The notes beneath the pieces are model-generated. The model was given only the letters and a program-made list of their open reading frames with translations. It searched no databases and was not told where the DNA came from. Positions 48,195 through 62,753 of a stretch of 64,000 nt of DNA are shown piece by piece. Origin of the DNA: Tetranychus cinnabarinus. Taxonomy: Eukaryota > Arthropoda > Arachnida > Trombidiformes > Tetranychidae. The translations under genes were made by a program, and so were the position numbers. How positions within the stretch are numbered: position 1 is the first letter of the stretch; each line of letters opens with the position of its first letter. The DNA is taken from contig WHVY01000008.1 of the NCBI GenBank assembly GCA_022266195.1, positions 1,984,001 through 2,048,000 on the forward strand. Direction: 5' to 3'.

Positions 48195-48620
48195 ATTGTC
48201 CTAAGGCCAGCTCAGTGAGGACAGAAACCTCGCGTAGAGCAAAAAGACAAAAGCTACCTTTATCCAGATTTTCAGTACAAATACGGACCTATCGATCCTT
48301 GTGATTATTAAGAGTTTAAATCAAGAGGTGCCACAGGGATAACTGGTTTGTGGTGGCCAAGCGTTCATAGCGTTCATCGCTTTTTGGTCCTTCGATGTCG
48401 GCTCTTCTTATCACTTATCTTATCAACAGGGTTCGCCAAGTGTTGGATTGTTCCCCACTAATAGCAAACGGAGGTTTGGACCGTCATGAGACAGGTTAGT
48501 TTTACCCTACTCATGACATGTCGTTGCAAAATAAATCCTGATTAATACGAGAGGAATCTCAGGTTCAGAGAAATGGTACATGTGTCTTCTCGATCTTCTC
48601 GCTAAGTATCGCGATAATCT
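48195..48620 (+). pseudogene. Decayed 28S rRNA 3' part (domains V-VI with sarcin-ricin loop region)
   Basis: From TGTCCTAAGGCCAGCTCAGT through GAGGACAGAAACCTC, ACAGGGATAACTGG, GGCCAAGCGTTCATAGCG, TTCGATGTCGGCTCTTC, GGACCGTCATGAGACAGG and TTAGTTTTACCCTACT to TACGAGAGGAATCTCAGGTT, the order is that of nuclear 28S rRNA from the peptidyl-transferase region to the sarcin-ricin loop. The core loop word TACGAGAGGAA is present, but invariant flanks have changed and several pieces are lost, for example around GTGTCAGAAAAGTTACC. Similarity fades after about 48620. Confidence 0.9.
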
Positions 48621-49574
48621 GCGCAAAACGGTTGTGTATTCATATCTTGTATAAAATTTAATTAACTCTGTGTAGTTGAACTGTTGAAAAAGTTTTCTTG
48701 TAATGCTTTAGTCTTTTCTTTAAGCAGACTTAATTGAGATTTGCTGACAAAAATAAAACTGATTCATTACTGAAATCCATTTCATTGAAAGAGTTCATTT
48801 CTTTGTCTCTTCAATGACAGCTACCAGTTAGTTTTACATTTAAATAGATTAGTTAAACAAGTCCATTAAACTTTACACGAAAACACTGCGCACAAAGAAA
48901 ATGAAAAGAAACTGAGTCTTTTGAAACGAAATTGATTCAAGTTAAATGATTAGTTAGAATGTGAAATGAATGTAAATTAACATTGTATTATTACATCGAG
49001 TACAGTAAATGTTTTACAATGTTTAAATGTAACTTCTTTTCCTTCTCCAAGCTACTGTATTTTACTCTCTATATCATTATCATGGTTACAATCGTCAGCA
49101 ACAACACCATTTCATTATAATTAATCAATAAAACAAGATAATTATTCATCAATATCAACTACCTAATAAGGGTGAAATGTTTAACAATTCAAGTGCATTC
49201 CGTTTATTCATTTTGATATATCCTTAACATTTGTCCATTTATGAGGACGGGTCAAGTATATGAAATTTATTGAGATCAAATCAACTTCAGTCATAAAAGT
49301 ATTCATTAAGTTGCTTATTGGTCTCGTCAATTTGGGTTAGTAGCAATCTATGCATAAACAAAGTCAAAACATCACATTTTCACATCAAAATTGTGGCCAA
49401 ACTAAGTGGGCTCTAGGTAGCTAATTTTCGCTAAGCATGAAGGAACGATCGAAGCTGATTCACATTTTTCAAAGATGAGTAACGGAAACAATGAATGTCT
49501 ATAACGGATGAATAGTGGATGAAAATCTGGCAAATAAATACGCATCTAAATCATTCTCACTTATATTGGTATCT
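48621..49574. other. No supported feature
   Basis: AT-rich DNA between the 28S relic and a second 18S relic, where an intergenic spacer and 18S 5' part would lie in an rDNA array. Neither is recognisable. Confidence 0.4.
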
Positions 49575-49800
49575 ACAGACACGCGAAAAAGTCTGTAATG
49601 CTTTTAGATGTCAGCGAACAAAACACTGGAGCGGCCAATATGCATACTGTTTCCTACTCTGATAGATGTTGCGATTCAATGCCGTGCATAGGCATAGTAA
49701 TTACTGGGATTTCCAGTTAACCTGAGTCATTAGTTTGCGTTGATTACGTCCACCCTTCGCTACTACCGTTTGATTAGTAAAGAGTTTGGACTGTTCAGTC
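49575..49800 (+). pseudogene. Decayed 18S rRNA 3' domain (second 18S relic)
   Basis: GTCTGTAATGCTTTTAGATGTC (about 49590-49611) matches the conserved GTCTGTGATGCCCTTAGATG of 18S. It is followed by GATTTCCAGTTAACCTGAGTCATTAGTTTGCGTTGATTACGTCC and CGCTACTACCGTTTGATTAG, which are the conserved helix 44 region. The CCTTTGTACACACCGCCCGT word is cut to CCACCCTT, so the copy is defective. Confidence 0.85.
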
Positions 49801-52800
49801 AATATCCCTTGAAAAACTTTTAGCCAAATTAAGCTGAAAAGTTTCTCGATTCCTATATTTCAAGGCCAAGGTCATTCAAGGTCATTTTTCTGAAATCGCT
49901 CTTAAAGCTAGAGATCTTACTAAATATTGGAAAATTAACGATTGCATCAGTGTATGTTATGAGAAGGGTTTTCTTGAGAAAAATTACAGTTAATCTTGTA
50001 CAATCGATCCGAACTTTGAATAAAAAAGGCTGAAATTTTGTAAATTGAATTCATTCTGAGCATTTCTAAGCACACTTTAGTCGTGATTATCGTTGATAAA
50101 TCTCGAACTCTGTTGACTCATTCAGAATTACGTGTCAGTCTAATTTTTGACTCAGCTGTTATGAGCAATTGAATGTTTCATTGTGATAAAAGCAACTTAA
50201 GTCATCAAAACCATTGTATTGAATGTCATATGTCCTTACACAGTAACAATGCAGACAACAAAAGCCTAGACCAAGACTGAGTCAACATTCTGAGAAAAGC
50301 GCATCAATTCTGACTCAACAGATAAACATTTTGATTCATACTCGCATGACTGGTTTGCATAGTTTCCAAGATCTAATTGATTGAACCAACCAATAATTCA
50401 TTTAGATTGCGGGAATATGTTGAAACAATTTATTCATTCAATACTTTCAGTACTTTACCAAGAAAAGGAAACACTTGTAAAGAGTGAATAAACACTTTTG
50501 TGATGAGTTGATTGAGTCAATATTATTATTAACCCAATGGAGAAACACTTTAATTTGATTGTTTCATTTTTTCTGTGTGTTTAAACATTTGCAGCATTTG
50601 TCCACATGGATCAACTATCCATTTGCAACAATTGAGAAGCGTAAAAATTATCATGAAAAATTACAATAAAAGTTGATATTGGATGAAAAATGTTTATTGA
50701 AAGCAAACAAGAGTCAAGAAAAATAGCAACAAAATGATTCATTTTAAGTGGACATCAAAATTTGTCTGACTGTGAAAACAATTGAAAGCAAACAAAATTG
50801 ATTACTTTATTCAGTTTTCAACATTTGCCCAAAAAAAATGGAATAAAAATCCATTATCGAAACATTTTAAGGAGAAAAAAATTTATCTCTTCCTGAAAAA
50901 TGAATAAGACGTTGGCGAGTCAAGTTTCTTTCCCAGAATGATCAGTTTATTCAAAAGTTTATCTCCATCTTTTTTCTCTCTTTTTTTTCTATTTTCTCAT
51001 CATTCCAAGCAATTTGATGAACTCCATGAGCAATAACATTAGATTGTTTTGAAATACAAGATGAAAGAAAAGAGAAAGTGCAAGAGAAAGGGAAAAAAGA
51101 GATGAACAAAAAGACATCGTTTTATCCTTCCATGTAAGTGTATGTATCAAAAATCAAACAAGGGAAGCAAAAATTAGAAGCAAAAATCGAAAAGGAACAA
51201 AGTTCTTTTTCAGTTGAACTGTAAATTCCAAGTGCAATTCCGAGATGGATAGTTTACACTTACTCACAAAGACATGAGCCATGGATAAACTGAAAGATAA
51301 AAGAAGAGAAAAGATTCAAAAGCAATTGAATAAAATCAAGGTTTCCCTTTGTGTCTTGTGCTATCATTACTATTATTGTTATGCCTTTCATTCCCTGCTA
51401 TTCAGGTTCAACATTTCACTCGCAACTTCAACCCATTACCTGGAAATGCTGTTGCCTGAATTGGCTAATTGTCTACATTATTTGCCATCATTTGATTTGT
51501 TACATTATGCCATAAACATCTGAATGAATGTGAACCAAGAAAAGGTGAAAAATGCGATTTCCACCAAAAGCTCATTCCAAGTGTTGTTCAAACATGATGA
51601 AAATTGAGATGAAACTCAGGCAAAAATGGAAAAATTGCAGATGAAAAGTTGCCTTGCAACAATACCAATCACTTTTTGATAATAATGACGATAACTGATT
51701 AGCAGTGGAATGGTTGAAACGTCATGACTGAAACAAAAAACTCATCTGTTAGAGAGTGAAAAAAGAAAAGGTTAATTACAGAATTTTTTTGATGGACAAA
51801 AGCATGGAAAAAGTTTCATTTATCATGATGATATTTACTCATGAACAATGAAAAGTTGCAGAAATTTCATCCTTCCAACAGTTTCATTTGCTCTTGTTGT
51901 TTGTTATTTCATTCAAAGGTGTTATAAGTTCATCAGTCAGACAAAGCTAATAGTTTTTAATCACAATTGAAACGATGATTATTGCCGTTCTAGTTGGCTG
52001 AGTTTAATGTTAAATGATTTTCATCTTGATTGTTTCACTTTCATGGCACAATAGCAGAAACGAGCTCATGAATATTAAACTTAAAACTCATCGTCTGGCA
52101 ACGAAACATGCAAAACCTTTTCACCTATTTCAAACTTGATTCATCGATGAGTGAAGTTTGTTTTTGCTGAGTAAAAACAATTAAATGTTTTGAACCAGAC
52201 AAGTTTATCTGCGAGCCAAAATGATGTTTATCCAACTGATGAGATATGATCGACTCTTTATTTGTCACAATAACTCGATCTTTGACTCGACCACAGGATT
52301 TTTGTGAGAAAATCTGTTCTTTGTTTCGATTGATTTCAGAGTAATTCAGTGAAACGCAAATGCTGCAAATGTTGATTTTAGTTTTGTTTTTCTTTGTTGT
52401 TGCCTTTTCCAGTGAATAGGATTAACATGATGAGCTTTCATATCAAGCTGACCTGACAAACCATCAGATTATCATTTGATTTTGAATCAAGATGAGTGAA
52501 AGTGTTGCCATCGATTTTTGTTTTGTTTTTTCATTGACTCTATTTACTGGTTGAACAACATGAAAAGGATCAACTGATAAGGAAGGTAAAGCAAAAAATG
52601 CTTTGGACATTATCTTGGCTCACAGAATTTCTTATTGAAATGAATCTTTGAATCAAGAGATTAACCGTGAATTCAATGATGAAATCATTTCACGTTATTC
52701 AATGAACATGGTGAAAAACAACAATTAAATGACAAGGGAAAAAAGAGTGTAGATGGAGACAAAAAATGTTCAGATTTTGTTTCTTTTTCTCTCCCTCTTC

Positions 52801-55800
52801 TCTCTTTTCCTAAACATTATTTTTCATCTCTTTTTTTCAGGTGAACCCAAATATCCAGAAAAAGAGGCAAACCAAAATTGTCATTTACTTTTGTTAGGGT
52901 TAGTTTTTTATTCTGAACCATGTTCGATCTTCTAATCCAACTAATTATAGTAAACTAACTGTTATAATTTATCTTCAACTGTAATGTTAATTTACATTCA
53001 GCGCACCACTCAAAGAATTGAACCTGAAAAGGAGAGTAAAAAAGAAAAAAAAGAAAACATTTTTTTATCCTTTTTTTACCATTCCTCTTTCATGATGAGC
53101 AATTATGTTTAACCAAGTACTAACCACTCTGTATTGAGCAGATAATCAAGTAAAATAATTGTCCTGAAACATGGTAATATGTTTGGTTCGTTGTGTAAAC
53201 CTTCGAGCTTGACTCGTCACGATTCACAATAAATAATATTTCAAAATTTTGATAAGTTCAACCTGTACGTTTGATCAAAGAACGAAGTCCGTCTCGATCT
53301 GTATATTTGACTCGGCACTTTAGACCAGTTCTTGATGTACTTTTGTGTACTCTTACGCTCTTCTAGCTTGCATGAATGGCTTAGGTTGACTGGATGTATT
53401 TGATAAAGTAAGCTGGAATTATAAATTCAAAAAGTGAAGTGTCGAAACTGTCTGACTATTTTTACAAGTGAAGACAAAGCCGAAAGTCATATTTCATTGG
53501 TATTCTTGAGGGACAACTTTTGAATTTTGGGGAAAAGAAAAAGGTGCGCAAATTATAATTTGTGAATCGAAGTTATCGTTTTTAATGCCTACATGATTGA
53601 TGACTTTGTTTCATCTTTCACATAAGCCTTTCCATGCCATCATCTTGATTCATTATTTAATGAGATTGAACATTTTTGTAAAGCAAATTTGATTGCAGGC
53701 TTAAATCACAGTTGTGGTCTTTGCAACTCTCAATATTATATAAACTTTAAATTATAAGAGCAGAAAGAAAAAGAAGAAGAAGAAGAAGGAAAAAAAGTTG
53801 CTCTTGAAATTCATCCTCAACTTGTCCACTTGCTTATGAGATTTTGATTGGACAAAGTTACTCCCAGAAGCAATTTTATCTTCAAGTTATCATTTGAATG
53901 AGCAAAAATTTACTTCCTGTGAGTTGCTTTTCATCACACAAACAAAAACATTGTCAATCTCCCAAGAGTTGAAGGCAAACCTTAAGTAATTAAAGAGGGA
54001 AGAAAAGTTTCTCCTTGCTCACAAGCTCATCATGCATCACTTGATAATTTCAACTGCCTTTCACATAACAACATAAACTCACACACTCAAGTGATAACTT
54101 GCAGAATGATAAGAATATGATGAGCCGAAAAAAGAAGCTTCACCTTAGACAAACTTGCAACTTTGAAATTCTCTCTTCTAATTTAAAGGCAAGGGAAGCC
54201 ATCAGAATAAACTAATAATGATAATAATGGTAACCTATTCATGTGTAAAATAACTTTACAAGGGCAGAGAGTATGAGAAAGGGCGCAACATTGGGAAAAA
54301 TAATGCTCTACTCTATTAATGATTACATGTAAAACCATTTGTTGTGTTATTAAACATTTAATGAGCTTGTTGGAGGCTTTACCAAGTCACACAACTGTTA
54401 TCATTAGATTCTGGTAATGATATTGTAATATTGTTAAACACTCCCAGTCAACGGCACATTGAAACAAAATATCAATAACAATTGTCAATTGTTCATCAGA
54501 AAAGTTGACCTTTTTCTTGTCCATTTTTGTTGGCTCATTGTTTAACAGTAAAAGTGGAATCACTTTTGGAATCAATTGTTGTTCATTTTCCAACCAACAA
54601 CCTGGAGGCCAACAGCCAACCAAGAAACATGTTTGGCTTGTTTTTACTCGTTTTTTTGCTCCTCTCTCTCTCACATTAAGCAAGTTCCTGTTGTGAGTAA
54701 AGTTGAAAATGGTTTAGCATAACTTGGAATGTAATTTCACTTTGATGCTGTTTCAAGAGCCGTAAGGGAATTTCATTGTGGCTTCAAATGCGCACCAAGA
54801 AAATGTTACATAATTCTGGAAATGATACAAGATGATCATTACTGTTACCATTTTTCTTAACCATTTTCATTTCTTCTTTTATCTTCTTTTTTTCTATCCT
54901 TCTTCTCTGCCTCCCAGTTTCCTGATATTTTCCCCTCCCTGTCTAACAAGTGGCTCATTTTGCTTCATTTTGGTGAGGTTAACTCAACCTTGTTCGCTCA
55001 GTCTTTTTTGCATCTTCCCATTATCAGCTCATTAAGAGATTGGAAACATTATTTTACATGATAAAGTTCACAGTTTACTGGCTGGCAAGTCGGTTAAGGT
55101 TGAAATACTTTTGTACCCGTAGGCTGTTAATAAGCTCATCAACAACCCACTGAGCCAAAAATGTTCAAACTGATGAACTACTAAAATCTTTATTGTAATA
55201 ATATTGAAATGCCAGTTAATCAAATGATAATAATCATTGTTGAGGCATTTTTTGCATTTTTCCAAATTGACACAACTTTTGTCTCATGAGCTTCAAGGTC
55301 ATTCCAAATCACACATTTTTCTGACACTCGATTCCCAATCATTTCCATAAATAACTCTCATTAACAAAACTCTAAGCGCAAGTCTACCTTAGTCCAGCTC
55401 GAATCCAAGTCAATGTTTAGTGCTATCTGCTAAAACGTTTGAATGGAACTAAATGTTGAAAAGTCAAATCTTTTAATATTTCGTTTCTTCAATGAAAATA
55501 AATTGATATTCAGTCAGATTGTGTCATCATGTAGAATCAATTTTTGAGAAAATATTCTCTTGATTTTCTCGAAAGCCGATCGGGAAACAATGATTTAGTT
55601 GAATAGATGAATGCTTTGGAATAGTTGAAAGTAGATATTATAAAATAATTTGTTAAAGTTAATAGAATTCTGACAATTTCAAGTTATTTCCGATCATTCT
55701 GAGCTTCCACCTTCCAATTAGATTGGATTTTCCAGCTTGTTCATTTCTCCATCAATTGCGTATCAACATTTGAAATTGAATTTGGTTTTGTCATCAACAT

Positions 55801-58800
55801 TCTGATTGAAATTTGTTGCCAAGCAACTTTCAAATTCTCTGTCAATTTGTGTAATGAATCTTTTAATAGTGACTTGTTTGGAACGAAGCTACGAAAGAAG
55901 ATGAAAATTTCTATTTAATCATCAAAACTAAATATCAATGAATCATGTGGACCAATCATGAGACCGATTTATTTCAAACCATAAACACTATAATCTAATT
56001 TCGTTCAACTAATTAAAAAGTTTCAAAATAACCAAAATGATATTTCACTATTTCATTGATTAAAATCCCTTGAACATATTGAAGACTGACTTATATTTGC
56101 AAATCCATGATACGTGAGCGGATAAAAGCGATATTGTCATTTCGAAACAAAAAATAACGAAAAATCCCAATCTTCGAATCACTTTTTTTAAGTAATCACT
56201 AACCTCTAATGTATTGTAACAGCAAATAAATTGTTTAAATTGGTCATAAAACATAATTGAATTGGTTTAAGTGAAAGTTTATCCATTAAAGCTTGTAAGT
56301 GAGTTCAATAAAATGTTTCACTAAAATCGTGAATTGAGGTTATGAAATTGATTTGATCATAAAAGGTGTTGAATTGGGTTAATGAAATGACGACAAAATC
56401 GAATGAACAAATGACTTGAAAACGGAAAACACGAAAAGTTGCCTTTTCCAGGTAACTTTATGAACCCAAAAACAAGCAACAAATCTGGTTACATTTGATT
56501 AGATCTAATGCAAGACTTAAACTGTAATATTCAGGTTACAGTTGCATATGAATCAAAAGAATCGCGTGATTCATTATCAATGTAAGAATTTCAAGAGGAA
56601 GATCATGGATCATCTGAAAGAGGGTTAAAGTTAAAGAAGGATTTGAAATATCAAATGGACTCTCATGATAAATCATGGCTCATTATTAACATTATTAATA
56701 TCACCATCTAAAGGTTAAAGGGACAAAATGAAAATCTCATCTTCTATTTACATGATGAGACATTTAATGAACGGACAGGGAAACTGTATGAATTCATCTT
56801 TGATTCAGATTACAAGTAATGAGGAAAAAAGATAGAAATGAAACAACTGTAAAAGAATGAGAAAAGAGATGAAACTTGGTGACCATGTTTTTTCATGGAA
56901 AACATTAATGTATCTTTAAAAAGGATAATTTTGTTAACATTTTGTTTGTTTTATGTAAGCTGTAAAACGAAGGACGAAGGATGAGGAAAGGATGAAGATG
57001 AGGCGAGTTGAGTTTTCAGGGTAAAATATACTGTTGAACATTATTTCCTTGTCCAACTTTGTTTCTCTTTTTATCTCAAAATTCTGACCCAGTAACTTGG
57101 AGTGAAAATTTTAAACTCTTTTTTTATTATCAGGATAACACATTAACAGTGATATAGACCATTTATTTTACTTCAACAATATTATTTGCCTTTTCCTTCG
57201 TTTTCACCATTTTCTTGCTTTCCTTTTATTTTCGCATTTCGTTGGTAGTTAACCTTTAACTAAACGATAAACAAAAATCATTAATACAAATTACCTTTTG
57301 CCTTCGATTGGCCAGGGAATTATTGTCTACTATTGATTGACTTTCAATTTGTGATTTGATAATAAAAGTGCGTTTCAATTGTCCTTAAGACTTTAATGTG
57401 ATCATTTCTTCACCTGCAACTTTCACTTCACTTTGAACAAGTTCAAGAGAAAATTTGAATTCTAATAATTTGACACTTATCGTTCATCTAATTGGTTTAT
57501 TAGAGCATCAGACTTTTATGTGCATTTGTTGCTAATGATGAATATGTTTTAAGATATTAATATGCTTTAACTGCTAACAGTTGAAGCTCTGAACAAATTT
57601 TGATTTGATCGAAGGGAAATTTACATGAAACTTCATTGATTGAAATTGATTTTCTGGTTATCTATTGAATTTGGATTGCAGTTGAAGGCATTATCTTTAT
57701 TGAATTCATAACGAAAGAATGTAAATCTTATATTGTTGCAAGAGAATCGCTTCAATGGATCTTCATTGTTAAGTATCAATTCCCTTTTTTCATGAAAATC
57801 TTTGTAATAATTTTTTAGTTCAACTTTTTTAATCTTTTCAATTATTGAAGAAGCTCAACCCAAACTGAGTTTGTACAATTTGAACATTTTTCCCATTTAA
57901 AGGTTTGCAATTTCAAAACCGTTTACCGAATCAAAACCTCAAAATTTAATGTACATTTAAGACAATTTAAGCAACTGTCTCTTTGCTAGCTTTTCTGTGG
58001 CAAAGTTCAAGACAATATTTGACTTTCGAATTTAAATATTTCATTTTGCCTGAAGCGATTGAAGAATGTATTGATGTAATAAAAAATAAAATGTCAACAT
58101 AATCTTGACAGTGAATGAGCAAAACTAATTCGTTATTCAACGAACAAACATGGCTAAACGAAAAAAACATAAAACGGTTTACAAAAGGTTCAAAAGTCGA
58201 AAGAAAAGTATTGCAACTTGACAGATTTTCAAGCAAAAAGCGAATCTCATCGAGTTTTGTCTTTTCGTTTCCATTAAACAATTGCAATGCAAAGCATCAA
58301 GCAATTCTTGCTCGACTTAAATATTGAATCAAAAGACTGTTGTAGTCTTAATTTCATATAAATGATAAAACTGCATTTCTTAATTAAACAGACAAAACTA
58401 ATTCTCAAATTATTCAAGAGTTATGATTCTGTCTTTATGATCTTATTAACCCTGACAAGCTCATTATTTTGAATGTTTGTTAAATGAGAATGAAGCACAT
58501 TTGTGCATCAGCTCTTAATCATGATCATTTTTCTGTTCGTCTTTTGCACAATGTCCATCAATATGAATAATCTATCGCCAAGTCACCCTTTTCCATGGTT
58601 ACAAGCTTTCAGTTGTAATTGTAATTTGCTGATAGCAGACAAATGTTCACTCCATTTGATTGTGTTTACCTCAATGGGAAAATATCTCTTTACTATTTAG
58701 GGCAAGCAATAAGTTACAAGTAAATAAGGAAAGCCAATGAAATTAATGGAATTGAACAAAAAATCAAATATCAATTTACCATTGAAACTAGTGAATAACA

Positions 58801-61800
58801 AATTACTGGAAAAGTCAAAAATTGCATTTCAATCGTTCATCACGTTCCCATCAATATCAATTTTTAAGCAGCAAAATGATTTCCTTCGACCCATAAGAAA
58901 AGACGAAAACTGTTCAACCTCGAACAGAGCATTTCTTGATAAACATTGTAATTGAAATGATAAATTTTTCAATCAAACGAAACAAAATTCACTCAAAGTA
59001 TTTCAATATTTACTTTATAACCAAGTTTAACCAACTCTTGAAATTGTCAAATTGAAATGTCCGTTTGAAACAGCAATTTTTTGCTCGAAAAACTCATTTT
59101 GCCCATTCAAATGCAACAATATAACCAATTGACTTTTCAATTGATGACAAGAAATATTGGTAAAGTAATGAAAAGCTGACCAAAGAGTGAAAGTTGAACG
59201 GTAAACACACTTGACTAACTTGGCATGCATACAAGATCAACTTTGTGAGTAAAATTTTTGTCATTACTTTCGTTTAAACGTGAAATTATTTTATTAATAA
59301 TAAAAGTTGACTTATTTCGTGTGTAAAAAGTTGATTATTTTGGTGGGTTGACTAAAGAGTAAGAAAGAAGCTCGAAAAGGTTCAATTGTTAAGGTTCATG
59401 GGTGAGTTGGTTTACTCTGCAAGTAAAAATAAGTTATCAGAGTATTTAGATAAAGAAGGTTGGAAGAAAAAAGAAAAGGTAAGAAAGAAATTTTTATCTT
59501 CTATTTATTCACTTCCCAGTTGGTTGGGAGTGATTTTTTGATAAGCAGATCAAGTCAGGGTTTCCATTGAAGAAGAGAAAAATTGAGTGAAGAAGAAAAA
59601 AAAGTTCACCAACAATGATGAAAAATAATACATAAAGATGATGATAAGGGAAGAAAGGTAAAGATTGACTTTGCTTTAAAAACTTGTGGACATTGGTCAG
59701 CCAAGCGTGGCTCTTGGAAAAGATATTTTACTCAAGATAATGGCAGTTTCTTTGCATCTTATAATTTATTATCAACATAAAAAGAGAATCCAGAAGATTC
59801 AATTTTTTCGTTGTTCAGTTAACTAGTCGAGTAATAATATGGAAACGATAAATTCAAAGTTAAACAAGTCTAATCTTTTAATCATATTTATCGAAGTGAA
59901 CTCATGCCGTGCCGTGGCAGCATTTACTTTTAAAGTTTAATCAGATTTTCCTTCTTTTCTTTTCCCCAATAATTTCGATTCAAACTCTTTTCGTTTCTGT
60001 CCAAGTTTACTGTTGAGTTACACTTTCAGATTATTCATTTTGCGCTTCAATCTTGAGTTGAATGTTTACTCGAATGGCGTTATTAATGTTGCCAATGAAA
60101 ATGTTATTCAATAGTTCAAGTCTCTTCTCATCAATTTGATATCGATTCATAGTTGAACGAATTGGCCATTTTTCTTGTTTGTTTTTACTTTCTTGGTTAC
60201 CATTTAATGGCATCATTGAAAAAGATAAACTGGATTAGTTTGTCTTTCATTACTTTGTATTAATTTGATCAGGATTCAAGTGATTAATTGAAAGGAATCA
60301 TTTCTCAAGTTTTCTCAGCTTATCAAGTTGACTTTGTTCACCAAACAAAGCAAACATTAAAGCGATATTAATAATGAATCATGCTCAAGCACAAAAGCTC
60401 TTTGCAAAGTGTTTCATCCATAAATATTTTCTTAATAAAATCCAAACTTTTCACTGCAACAGTTAAGATAGCTAAAGATATTGAATTCACTAATTAATGC
60501 CTGAAATTTTTCCTCTTCATTTCAGTCCATTTAAAGGTTAGAAATGCATTCTTGAATAAAGAGAAAAATTTCCAATTATTTTTCTGTTGTTCAGCAAAAA
60601 AATTTGATCTAAACATGCGATAAATTAAACTAATTATTGTCGCTCCAATTGGTTGGAACAATATTGAACTTTTTTTCCTCATTTTACATTCAATTGAAGA
60701 TCAATATTAATAAACTTTAGCCAAGTGAAACTTGTTCAAACAATTATCAAATGATTAATTATTAAAGGAATGAAAAATGTTGCTGTTTTTGCTTTGTTAT
60801 TCAACCTAATCATGAGGTTGTCTAACTGTGTCCAAAGGTTTGAATCGCCATGAAAAGTAAGGCTCGAAATGGCCAATTCTTTATCATTTTGACACTCTTT
60901 TCATTTAATCGTGATCTGAATTGGGAAATAGATGTTGTTAAAGAGAAGTTGAATTGGAAATGAACAATGATTAAACATATGAACGCATGAAAATCAATGA
61001 GAACTTTTCAACTTTAAATCTTTCGATTGATCATTTTGATTAATTTGAACGTCTTTTCAATTATTGAATGAATTGCTTCTTAAAAGATTTAAGGATTGGT
61101 TAAGACAAATTGAACATTCATTTATTACTTTTTACTTTCATGTTTACCTTATTCAAGTATTTGAAAGGTTCATTGATTGTTTATTCATAGTCGAAATAAT
61201 ATTTGATTTCAGGTAAAGTCTCGTTTATGGTAAAAATGTAATTGTTAATTTATGTTCAATGAGCAAGAAAATGCAATTTTTCAATTGTTACTCTTTACGG
61301 TTAAATTGATGGACAAAATGATAAATTTAGCAAGACAAAAGTAGAGTTTATTTTTAGTCAACTGAAATGACCATGAATAACAAATTGGTAAGAAGATGAA
61401 TAGGAAAAGGTAAAAAAAGTTTCGATTCACTTCTTTACTCCAACAAACATTATTCAAAGTAAATGTCGTTGAAGATGAGGAAATGAAACAAGAAACGGAC
61501 TTGAACTTGAAATTCAATTTAAAGTACATCTAATTTCATTTACCTTTTCGGAATTGAAAGAGAAAACTGAATCTCATGTTGAATGCCATTTGAAACTATC
61601 AATAGCAAACTACTTTCTTGGAGTAAAGTTTTTCAAAGTTGATCAAATTGCTTTTTAAATGTTTTACTTTCAGTAAAAGTTTCAATTATTGTAATAGAAT
61701 CAATTGCAATGAGAAAATTACATTTTTACTAATAACGAAACAGAAAAATTGAGAGAATTTATTGGGAGAATCCAACGAAATGCTGTAAAATTTCCATCAA

Positions 61801-62753
61801 AGTCGGTTGATCGTCTTCGAACCTCTCCAATGAGTCAAAATCACAGATCGAACAATATTATTTTCTGTAAAACTCGCTTCCAAACAAACAATTGTTGAGG
61901 TTGAAAAGTGAATGAGAATTGAAGAGAAAATTTTTGTTTCTTTTTCTCTCGACTTGAATTTTGAACATTACAAGTGTCATTGAGTTTACACGCAACCATT
62001 AGACAATTTTGGTTAACAACTTTAGTCTATTACTTGATGATCATATTGAACCATGAAACAAGTGATGATCAAAGGTAAAGAAAAGAAACAAAGAAAGTAA
62101 ATAGTTTAATTGAATTAACAGCAATAATGTTTTTATACTTGAAATGAACAATTAAATGAATGAATAAATGATCTGAATGAAGCTAAATAGCTCTATACAG
62201 AGCATCATTACAATCAATTGGCAATACAGCGAGTTGAGCGAAAAGCGTTCCACTCTTTTCAGTCTTCTGGTTAAACTAATTGTTTGGTTTTACACTTTTG
62301 GGAACAATTTACTTTAATTACCTTTATTGATATTATAACAAAGGTTTAATGAAAAAAAGCAAACTTGTAAACTTGATCCATAGTTACAGGGAAGGAAAGA
62401 AAAGAACTGATCAGATGAATGAATTAACAGATTAAATCTGGTTTCCATCATCAGGTAAAGGAAGGGAAAAGCAATAAATTTAATAACTTTAATAACTTTT
62501 CGTTATTAAAGATGCTTATTATCAACTTTTCCAGTCGAGTTGAAAAATTAATCTCATAATCTTGTTCTTTCATCGAATCAAGTGAAACTTTTTGTAATTA
62601 AATTGAGCAAACTGTTTACTTGTGAATAACAAATTCAATTAGAATGCTTTTGAACAGTTCATCAACAGATAATAAAGAAAACTCGAGTTTGCAAAATCAT
62701 TCAATTTCGTTGAAGAATTTAAAGTTGAACGATTCCAATGTTGACAACTTGAG
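49801..62753. other. Gene-poor stretch of the putative giant intron
   Basis: About 13 kb of AT-rich DNA. Short ORFs occur on both strands but none shows a domain; 52753-52935 opens with a hydrophobic stretch that looks like a T-rich splice acceptor read as protein. A GAA-type run lies at about 53770-53789. No RNA gene or inverted-repeat element was recognised. Confidence 0.45.
53770..53789. repeat. (GAA)n microsatellite
   Basis: About six GAA/AAG units in a row; simple sequence repeat. Confidence 0.8.

Noticed and set aside
52753..52935. 60-codon ORF with a signal-peptide-like start
   Set aside because: The hydrophobic part is the translation of a polypyrimidine tract ending in TTTTTTTCAG, and what follows has no domain.
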